Shown here: positions 45,394 to 51,758 of the stretch, in pieces
Position numbering within the stretch: the first letter of the stretch is position 1
Layout: each line of letters starts with the position of its first letter
DNA from: DATLED01 sp963750255
GTDB taxonomy: Bacteria > Actinomycetota > Acidimicrobiia > Acidimicrobiales > CADCTF01
Assembly: GCA_963750255.1 (NCBI GenBank)
Contig: CAVVPZ010000008.1
Location: forward strand, 496,001 to 560,000
DNA length: 64,000 bases
Direction: 5' to 3'
The notes under the pieces: generated by a model
The model's database searches: none
What the model was told of the DNA's origin: nothing
The model's input: only the letters and a program-made list of their open reading frames with translations
Made by a program: the position numbers and the translations under genes

Positions 45394-46394
45394 GCGCCGC
45401 GTCCCCAGCGGAGCACGATGCTGGCCCAGGCCATTCCGGCGCCGAACCCACACAGCAGCACCAAGTCGCCGTCGTGGAGACGGCCCTCGTCGGCTGCCTC
45501 GACCAGGGCGAGGGGAATCGACGCACCCGAGGTGTTGCCGTACTTGTGGATGTTGACGACGGTCTTTTCCATCGGGATAGTCGAGCCGCTGGTTGACGGC
45601 TTCGATGATCCGCACGTTGGCCTGATGGGGGATGAACACGTCGACATCGGCCATGGTCTTGCCCGCCTTGGACAACGCCAGCCCAGTCGACTCGACCACG
45701 GCCCGCACGGCTTTGCGGAAGACCTCGTTGCCCTGCATCGACAGGAAGTTGTCGCCGTTGGCCAAGGTCTCGGCCGTCGTCGGCATCCGGCTTCCACCCG
45801 CCTTGACCTCGATCAGATGGGCGGCCGAGCCGTCGACGCCGAGGTCCCAACCCAGGATCCCGGGTCCGTCGTCGGAGACGTCGCAGGCCCGGAGCACGGC
45901 GGCGCCCGCGCCATCCCCGAAGATGACGGCCGTCGAGCGATCCTCGGGGTTGAGGAATCGGCTGATGGTCTCGGCGCCGATGACGAGCACGTTCTTCACG
46001 CCGCCGGCCGCGATCATCGAGGAGGCAACGACGACGGCATAGATGAAGCCGGCGCAGGCGGCGCCGAGGTCGAAGGCGCCACAGCTGCACGCCGAGGCTG
46101 TCGGCCACGAACGCCGCCGTCGACGGCACGATCTGGTCGGGTGTGGCCGTGGCCACGATGACGAGGTCGAGGTCGGACGGCGTCATGCCGGCGTCCTTGA
46201 TGGCGGCGACGGCCGCAGCGGTGGCCATCGACGCAGTCGTCTCGTCAGCGGCGGCGATGCGCCGCTCCTTGATGCCGGTGCGTTCGGTGATCCACTGGTC
46301 GTTGGTGTCGAGGGTCTGTTCGAGCTCGGCGTTGGTGCGCCGGTGCTCCGGGCGCGTAGATGCCCCAACCGGCGATGGCGGTCTGGATGGTCAT
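45390..46394 (-). CDS. fabH: 3-oxoacyl-[acyl-carrier-protein] synthase III (frameshifts)
   Basis: Starts fatty acid synthesis by condensing acyl-CoA with malonyl-ACP. ATG 46394 (MTIQTAIAGWGIYAP) overlaps the preceding stop by one base. Catalytic Cys in GAACAGFIYA (frame change just before it, near 46078), His in FIPHQANVRI, Asn in GNTSGASIPLAL. Further breaks lie near 46355 and 45577. The span of 1005 nt equals the normal ~334 residues. It precedes fabG with a 4-bp overlap. Confidence 0.9.
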
Positions 46395-46693
46395 CAGGCG
46401 GCCGCCATCCGCAGCCAGGCCACCGGCTCGCCTTCGCGCACCCGCTCGCCTTCGTGGGCGAGCATGCCCATGAGGAATCCGGAGAACGGACTGTGGACTT
46501 CGACGGCCGTCCCCGAGCTCTCGATCGTCCCCAGCACCTGGCCGACCTCGACGAGGCCGCCCTCGAGCGACCCACCGTCGGCCAGGGGACTGAACACGCC
46601 CCGGGAGGGGGCCACGACGACCCGTTCGAGGACGCCGAGCACCTCGCCGGCCTCGGATTGAGGGGCGTGGGCGAGCGTGGGGGTCTTAGGCAT
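46394..46693 (-). CDS. Biotinyl/lipoyl-domain-like protein lacking the modified lysine
   Basis: 99 residues. Residues ~24-97 follow the biotinyl-domain plan: VVVAPSRGVFSPL, LVEVGQVLGTIE, VHSPFSGFLMGMLAHEGERVREGEPVAWL. The turn that normally carries Glu-Ala-Met-Lys-Met reads ESSGTA instead, so no lysine is available for biotin or lipoate. It lies inside the FAS-II operon, overlapping fabD at its 5' end and fabH at its 3' end. Possible roles are a structural subunit of the carboxylase or a degenerate BCCP. The function is unknown. Confidence 0.75.
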   Translation of the reverse strand: MPKTPTLAHAPQSEAGEVLGVLERVVVAPSRGVFSPLADGGSLEGGLVEVGQVLGTIESSGTAVEVHSPFSGFLMGMLAHEGERVREGEPVAWLRMAAA

Positions 46694-47612
46694 TGGCGAT
46701 CTCCAGGGGCAGGTCGGCAGGGGTGGCGACGTTGCGAAGGACGAGTTCGGGATAGGCCCGCTTGGCCAGGCCGGTCAGCGTGGTCCCGGGGCCGACTTCG
46801 ACGAGGGTGGCTGCGCCCATGGCGGCGAGGGCGGGCATGGTGTCGGCCCAGCGGACAGGTCGAATGAGTTGATCGGTGAGACGGGCGGGCCAGCCGTCGG
46901 CGTCGGTGTAGGGCCGGGCGTCGTGATTGCTGAAGACAGGGATGTCGGTGTCGACGAACGGCGCCTCGGCGAGGTCGGCGGCGAACGCATCGGCGGCCGC
47001 TTGCATCAGCGGCGTGTGGAACGCACCCCCGACGTTGAGCGGCATGACCCGCTTGACGCCGAGTTCCTTGGCCTTTGCTGATGCGGCCTCGAGGCCTTCG
47101 GGCGTGCCGCCGATGACGACTTGGCCCGGGGCGTTGTCGTTGGCGATCCAGCACGCTCCGGCCGCGCCGGCGCAGGCATCCTGGGCTTGTTCGACGGTGG
47201 CGCCGAGGAGGGCGGCGAGGCGACCGGGTCGAGCGTCGGCCGCATCCTGGGTGTGGCGAGCCCGGCGGGCGGCGAGGCGGCAGCCGTCGTCGAAGGGAAG
47301 GGCGCCGGCGGCGACGAGTGCGGTGATCTGGCCCAATGAGTGTCCACCGAAGGCGACGATCGACGCCCCGGCGGCGTCGAGGGCTGGTCCGGCGATTTCC
47401 CACGCCAACAGGCTGGAGAGGAACACGACCAACTGGGCCTCTCGGGTGCGGGCCAGATCCTCGGCCGGCGCCTCGGTCAGGAGACCGGCCAGCGACTCGC
47501 CGGTCGCCTTCTCGGCCCGTTCGACCAGTCCCCAGGCCGGGTGGTCGATCCATGGGGTGCCCAACGCCGGCGCCTGTGCGCCCTGCCCGGGAAAGATCAC
47601 CGCTACGCCCAA
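46686..47612 (-). CDS. fabD: Malonyl CoA-acyl carrier protein transacylase
   Basis: Loads malonyl units onto ACP. 308 residues. FPGQGAQ near the N-terminus, nucleophile Ser in GGHSLGQITAL, the Arg region CRLAARRARHTQ, and the catalytic His in GGAFHTPLM. The TTG at 47612 is 5 bases after AGGAG and is preferred over GTG 47618, which sits on top of that site. First gene of the operon; its promoter region faces the MerR gene. Confidence 0.93.
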   Translation of the reverse strand: MGVAVIFPGQGAQAPALGTPWIDHPAWGLVERAEKATGESLAGLLTEAPAEDLARTREAQLVVFLSSLLAWEIAGPALDAAGASIVAFGGHSLGQITALVAAGALPFDDGCRLAARRARHTQDAADARPGRLAALLGATVEQAQDACAGAAGACWIANDNAPGQVVIGGTPEGLEAASAKAKELGVKRVMPLNVGGAFHTPLMQAAADAFAADLAEAPFVDTDIPVFSNHDARPYTDADGWPARLTDQLIRPVRWADTMPALAAMGAATLVEVGPGTTLTGLAKRAYPELVLRNVATPADLPLEIANA

Positions 47613-47662
47613 CGTCACTCCTGCTCCGCTCCCACTCGAGGTTCCGACCACCAAGTATTCGG

Positions 47663-47711
47663 AATCGTTACACGGAATCCTCTCAAGATTCGACAAATCC
47701 GTGTAAAGATT
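47663..47711. promoter_or_regulatory. Candidate operator between fabD and the MerR regulator
   Basis: Half-sites AATCgTTACACGGA (47663-47676) and TCCGTGTAAaGATT (47698-47711) are inverted copies matching at 13 of 14 positions, with 21 bp between. The stretch is AT-rich against its surroundings and lies in the divergent promoter region of the FAS-II operon and a MerR-type gene. Most likely it binds the adjacent regulator or a FasR/FadR-like protein. Confidence 0.7.
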
Positions 47712-47745
47712 GGATGAAGCGTTCTGATCGCTGGAGGAGGTGGCA

Positions 47746-48519
47746 GTGGAGTACCGGGTGGAGGAGGTGGCCGCCGAGGCCGGCGTCAGCGTCGAGGCCT
47801 TGCGGTCGTACCAATCCAAAGGCCTGCTGCCCGCACCGCGTCATGAGGGTCGGGTGGCCATCTACACCGATGTGCATCTCGTTCGTCTCCGGGAGATCCT
47901 CGAGTTGAAGGAGCAGGGGTACTCGCTCCGCATGATCGCCCATCTCGTCGACGACCAGGCCGCGGGCACCAACGGCGCCTCGGCGGCCCCGTCGGACAGC
48001 TTTTCGGCAGCGATGTCAGAAGACCAGCGTCTCACCCTTCGCCAGGTGGCCGAACGCACCAGGGTGCCCCCCTCGATGCTGCGTTCGCTCGAGGCGTCGG
48101 GGTTGTTGCAGCCCCGCCACGACGACCCCGATCTCCCCTACACGACGGCCGACGTGCGGGCCGTGCGGATGTTGTTGTCGCTGATCTCGGGTGGGCTGCC
48201 CATCGAGGAGTTCATGTCGGTGGCCCGCACGCAGATCGACTCGCACTCGTCGGTGGCCGAGGGCGCCGTCGACCTCTTCTTCCGCTACGTGCGCGAGCCG
48301 ATGCTCGACTCGGGACTGGCCCCCGACGCCGAGGCCGAACAACTCATGGCGTCGCTGGCAATGATGCTCCAGGCCACGACCACGCTCATCTCGTACAACT
48401 TCCAGCGACGCGTCCTCAACGGCATCTCGGCCGAACTCGAACGCCGGGGCGCGACCAGAGAGCTCGAAGTCCTGCGCCAGCAGGCCCACGTCCGGGGCCT
48501 CGAAGTCTCGCCCGCCTGA
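47746..48519 (+). CDS. MerR-family transcriptional regulator
   Basis: 257 residues from GTG 47746, five bases after GGAGGAGG. Residues 1-70 form a MerR helix-turn-helix (RVEEVAAEAGVSVEALRSYQSKGLLP and the REILELKEQGYSLRMI helix). A second MerR-like winged helix (LRQVAERTRVPPSMLRSLEASGLLQP) begins near 100, and the helical C-terminal domain follows. Two HTH modules in one chain is uncommon. It diverges from the FAS-II operon, so regulation of fatty acid synthesis is likely; the ligand is unknown. Confidence 0.88.
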   Translation: MEYRVEEVAAEAGVSVEALRSYQSKGLLPAPRHEGRVAIYTDVHLVRLREILELKEQGYSLRMIAHLVDDQAAGTNGASAAPSDSFSAAMSEDQRLTLRQVAERTRVPPSMLRSLEASGLLQPRHDDPDLPYTTADVRAVRMLLSLISGGLPIEEFMSVARTQIDSHSSVAEGAVDLFFRYVREPMLDSGLAPDAEAEQLMASLAMMLQATTTLISYNFQRRVLNGISAELERRGATRELEVLRQQAHVRGLEVSPA

Positions 48520-48549
48520 CCCAACCCCAACACCACCCCTCCCCGTCGG

Positions 48550-48580
48550 GGTGGCCAAAACGGTCGCCATTTCGGCCACC
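48550..48580. terminator. Hairpin between convergent merR and LLM genes
   Basis: GGTGGCC (48550-48556) pairs with GGCCACC (48574-48580), with an A-run and T-run just inside the stem. It lies between two convergent stops, so it can serve as a bidirectional terminator. Confidence 0.5.
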
Positions 48581-48622
48581 GAAGCGCCTCTGGACGACCG
48601 GAAGGGCCACACCAACGGGGGA

Positions 48623-49486
48623 TCAGAGTCCGACGGCGGGGGCCATGCGTTCGAGGGCGGCGAGGTGGTCGTCGACCGAGCCCAAGTTCGACCCCATCGT
48701 GTTGAGCGACAGGTGGCTGGCGCCGGCCGACCGCCAGCGACCGGCGAAATCGGCCAACTTGTCGAGGTCGCCCTGGCCCCAACTGGCCCGGCCCTCCATG
48801 CCGATCGCCGCGGGGTCGCGGCCGGCGGCGCGTGCCGCTTCGTCGACGATGGCCCTGGCCTCGTCGAGGCGGGGCCCGGGGTTGACCTGGGGGAACCATC
48901 CGTCGGCCAGCCGGCCCATGCGCCGGTAGGCGGCGGGCGACGACCCGCCCAACCACACCGGGATCGGACGCTGGACCGGCATGGGAGCAAGGCCCGCCCC
49001 GGTCACGGTGTCGAACTGGCCGTCGAAGGTCACCGACCGTTCGGTCCAGAGCCTCCGGAGCAAACCGATCTGTTCGTCCTCGCGGGCGCCGCGGGTGGAG
49101 AAGTCGATGCCGAGGGCCTCGTACTCGACCCGGTTCCACCCGACGCCCACGCCGAGCCGGAACCGTCCTTGGGTCAACAGGTCGACCTCGGCCGCCTGCT
49201 TGGCCACGAGGACGGTCTGGCGTTGGGGGAGGATGATGATGCCGGTGACAAGCTCGAGTCTGGTGAGGGCGGCGAGAAACCCGAAGAGCACGAACGGCTC
49301 TCGGAAGGTCGTCTCGAGGTCGTAGGGCCCGCGCCAGTTCTTGTGGACGGTCGTATCGGCGCCGACGACGTGGTCGTACACGAGGATGTGTGCGTAGCCG
49401 AGCTCTTCGACTCGTTGGGCGTAGGCGCGGACGGCGCCGACGTCGGCACCGATCTCGGTCTGGGGAAACACGACACCGATCTGCAT
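48623..49486 (-). CDS. LLM-class F420-dependent oxidoreductase
   Basis: 287 residues of the luciferase-like monooxygenase/F420 family. MQIGVVFPQTEIG at the N-terminus, VYDHVVGADTT, the LVTGIIILPQRQTVLVAKQAAEVD strand-helix and GRFRLGVGVGWNRVEYEALG are the family signatures. It probably uses coenzyme F420, common in this class. Substrate unknown. It is followed on the same strand by the ArsC-family gene only upstream; no operon is evident. Confidence 0.88.
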   Translation of the reverse strand: MQIGVVFPQTEIGADVGAVRAYAQRVEELGYAHILVYDHVVGADTTVHKNWRGPYDLETTFREPFVLFGFLAALTRLELVTGIIILPQRQTVLVAKQAAEVDLLTQGRFRLGVGVGWNRVEYEALGIDFSTRGAREDEQIGLLRRLWTERSVTFDGQFDTVTGAGLAPMPVQRPIPVWLGGSSPAAYRRMGRLADGWFPQVNPGPRLDEARAIVDEAARAAGRDPAAIGMEGRASWGQGDLDKLADFAGRWRSAGASHLSLNTMGSNLGSVDDHLAALERMAPAVGL

Positions 49487-49519
49487 GCCGCCTGTCTACC
49501 GCCCTCTCTTGGGCACGCG

Positions 49520-49873
49520 TCAGTCGAGGAGCTCGAGGACCCTGTCTGCCGGCCGGGCGATGATGGCCCGGTCGCCCCTGACGATGATCGGTCGCTGCAT
49601 CAACTCGGGATGGGCCAGCAACGTCTCGATGATCTCGTCTCGGGTCTGAATCGCCGACTCGTCGAGGCCGAGGGCGGCAAAGTTCTTGTCCTTGCGCACC
49701 AAGTCGGTGTCGGGCCCGGGGAGCTGGTCGAGAATCCGCTCGAAGTCGGCCCGCGTGAGCAGGTCGTTGAGATACCAGATGACGTCGAACTCGACGCCGC
49801 GCTCACGAAGGATCTCGTCAGCGCCTCTCGACTGGCTTCAGGTGGGGTTGTGATACATCAGCAGGCGCTCCAC
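49520..49873 (-). CDS. ArsC-family arsenate reductase-like protein, candidate selenoprotein
   Basis: Thioredoxin-fold ArsC family, 117 residues if UGA is read through. GTG 49873 gives MERLLMYHNPT, then TGA (49840-49838), then SQSRGADEILRERGV; the rest (LVRKDKNFAALGL, RPIIVRGDRAIIARP, LELLD) is a complete ArsC C-terminus with its Arg residues. The TGA sits exactly where the catalytic Cys of HNPxCSxSR belongs. The frame is uninterrupted on both sides, so no indel is involved, unlike other damaged genes here. A hairpin 13 nt downstream fits a bacterial SECIS. Alternatives: a TGC-to-TGA sequencing error or a pseudogene. ATG 49858 is a later start. Confidence 0.75.
49799..49824 (-). promoter_or_regulatory. 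Candidate bacterial SECIS hairpin
   Basis: On the coding strand GCGCT-G-ACGA-GATCCT-TCGT-G-AGCGC folds into a 5-bp plus 4-bp stem with one G-G mismatch and a 6-nt loop starting with G. The loop begins 23 nt after the UGA, within the 16-37 nt window known for bacterial SECIS elements, and has G in the first two positions as required. Confidence 0.5.
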
Positions 49874-49896
49874 GGCGGCGAACGTAGCATCGGCCC

Positions 49897-50091
49897 ATGT
49901 CCGTCGACGACGCCCCGCTGTCCTTCGACTGTCCGCGCTGTCACGAACCCGGTGAGGCCGAGTTCTACGGCCCGTGTCCGACGTGTGTGGGCGCACTCCG
50001 GGCGACCGGCGGAGCGGCCCGCCAAGTGGCCGCGGCTGCGTACGAGCCGAAGATGAACGTGGTGCCGAACGCCGTCGCCACCAAGGACTGA
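49897..50091 (+). CDS. Small zinc-ribbon protein
   Basis: 64 residues. Two CxxC pairs (CPRCHEPGE and CPTCVGAL) separated by about 15 residues, then an alanine-rich helix and YEPKMNVVPNAVATKD at the C-terminus. It diverges from the ArsC-family gene with about 23 bp between starts. No family name is known to me; such ribbons with the conserved YEPKMNVVPNAV end occur in related actinobacteria. Likely metal-binding. Confidence 0.75.
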   Translation: MSVDDAPLSFDCPRCHEPGEAEFYGPCPTCVGALRATGGAARQVAAAAYEPKMNVVPNAVATKD

Positions 50092-50169
50092 AGCGGTCTG
50101 ATTCCCTAATCCCGATCAAATCCATCGGTTGACTTGACTTTATTCGGACCGGTGGCCACACTGCCCGCC

Positions 50170-51354
50170 GTGACCGAACCTGTGCTGGCGCCGTCCTCGC
50201 CCCCTGCCGCCCCGAAATCCCCCCTCCAGCCCGGCGTCGCCCACGTCGAGGGCCGGGAGCTCCCGTCGGAGGACATCGTCGTCGCCGCCCCCTCGAGTGG
50301 ACCCGCCGCCGGGCCCACCCGCGTCGTGTACTTCCTGGTCGGCCTCGGGTTGTTCGTGACGGCCCTCGGGTTGATGAAGGCGGGTGCCGCCGCTTTGGTT
50401 CCCACCCTCCAGGGCTCGATCTTCACCGACAACGCGTGGAGCACCCTCGGCCTCGGCTGGTTGGGCGCCTGTCTCGTGCTCTCGGGTTCGCCGGTGGCGG
50501 CATCGTCGCTGACGCTCCTCGACGGCGGCGCCATCGACCGAATCCAAGCCTTCACGATGCTTGCCGGATCGCGGTTGGGCGCAGCGTTCGTCGTCCTCGC
50601 CGTCGGTGGCATCTACGCCCTGCGGCATCGGGGCGCGACGGGCGGACCGAGAGCGCCGTTGTCGATCGGCATCCTGTCGCTCCTGATGACGGCAGTCACG
50701 TACCTGCCCGGCGCCGCCATCGGCTACCTCCTCCTGGCCGGCGGCCGACTCGACTTCATCCACGGGGGGACGTCGCCGGCTGTCCGCTCGGCGACCGACT
50801 TCGCCTTCGGGTGGGCGGTTCGGTTCTTGACCGGTGTGTTGCCGTTCTGGGCCCTCTTCCCCGTGGGTGTCGCCATCCTCCTGGCCGGCTTCGCTTGCTT
50901 CGACCGGGTGCTGCCCCAGATCGGCCAGTCCGACCTCGACCGGGGTGATCGCGACGGGTGGTACGACCGCAAGTGGCCGATGTTCTTCCTCGGGTGCGGC
51001 GTGTGCCTCCTGACCATGTCGGTGTCGATCGCACTCACGGTGTTGGTGCCCCTCGTGGCCAAGGGCCACCTTCGGCGGGCCAACACGCTGCCCTACATCG
51101 CCGGGGCCAACATCACGACGCTGGTCGACACGCTGGTGGCCGCCATCCTGATCGGCAACGCCGACGCCGTGCGAGTCGTGGTCGCCATCGGTGCCTCGGT
51201 CTCGGTGTGGACGCTGCTCGTCATGGCCTTCGCATATCCGGCGGTGCGGACGGCGCTGTTGGCCACCGCCCGAGTGGTGCTGGTGTCGCCCCGCCGTCTG
51301 GCGGGATTCGTCGGCGTGCTCTTCCTCGTGCCCGTCGTGTTGGTGCTCGTCTGA
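50170..51354 (+). CDS. Multi-spanning membrane protein, Na/phosphate symporter-like
   Basis: 394 residues from GTG 50170. A ~55-residue charged/proline-rich N-terminus is followed by eight or nine TM helices. Small-residue loops in two halves, LSGSPVAASSLTLLDGG and GANITTLVDTLVAA, resemble the paired QSSSAT and GANIGTT motifs of Na/Pi cotransporters (NptA family). The signature glutamine is not clear, so transport of phosphate is only suggested. A TTGACT near 50129 could be a -35 element, but I see no good -10. Confidence 0.65.
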   Translation: MTEPVLAPSSPPAAPKSPLQPGVAHVEGRELPSEDIVVAAPSSGPAAGPTRVVYFLVGLGLFVTALGLMKAGAAALVPTLQGSIFTDNAWSTLGLGWLGACLVLSGSPVAASSLTLLDGGAIDRIQAFTMLAGSRLGAAFVVLAVGGIYALRHRGATGGPRAPLSIGILSLLMTAVTYLPGAAIGYLLLAGGRLDFIHGGTSPAVRSATDFAFGWAVRFLTGVLPFWALFPVGVAILLAGFACFDRVLPQIGQSDLDRGDRDGWYDRKWPMFFLGCGVCLLTMSVSIALTVLVPLVAKGHLRRANTLPYIAGANITTLVDTLVAAILIGNADAVRVVVAIGASVSVWTLLVMAFAYPAVRTALLATARVVLVSPRRLAGFVGVLFLVPVVLVLV

Positions 51355-51496
51355 GCGTTTCGGACCCGGCGAGGCCTCAAGTCCGGTACCCTTTGCGTCC
51401 AGCGCTCCGAGTTCTCACGCAGCCGGATCGTCGTTGCAGGTTTCCGTTGGTCTCCCGCAAGTCCAAATGTGCGTGGAGCAAGGAAGCACAACGACA

Positions 51497-51700
51497 ATGG
51501 CAGTAGGCACCGTAAAATGGTTCAACGCGACGAAGGGGTTTGGTTTCATCACCCCCGATGGTGGCGGCGAAGAACTCTTTGTCCACCAGTCGCAGATCCA
51601 GATGCAGGGCTACCGCGAGCTGACCGAAGGTCAGCGCGTGGAGTTCGAAGTCACCAAGGGCCCCAAGGGCCTGCAGGCTGGCTCCGTCAAGCCCGTCTGA
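51497..51700 (+). CDS. Cold-shock protein
   Basis: 67 residues. RNP1 KGFGFITP and RNP2 LFVHQSQI in a single cold-shock domain (GTVKWFNATKGFG at the start). RNA chaperone that melts secondary structure. About 140 bp of untranslated sequence separates it from the previous gene, which would allow a long regulated leader as in cspA mRNAs. A strong terminator follows. Confidence 0.95.
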   Translation: MAVGTVKWFNATKGFGFITPDGGGEELFVHQSQIQMQGYRELTEGQRVEFEVTKGPKGLQAGSVKPV

Positions 51701-51713
51701 GAGACGAACGGAG

Positions 51714-51747
51714 GAGCCCCGGTCAGCGTCGCTGGCCGGGGCTCTTT
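51714..51747 (+). terminator. Intrinsic terminator of the cold-shock gene
   Basis: GAGCCCCGG (51714-51722) pairs with CCGGGGCTC (51736-51744), continued by CAGC/GCTG to a 3-nt loop, and is followed by TTT. It starts 13 bp after the stop codon. Confidence 0.88.
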
Positions 51748-51758
51748 CGCGTCCGAGC

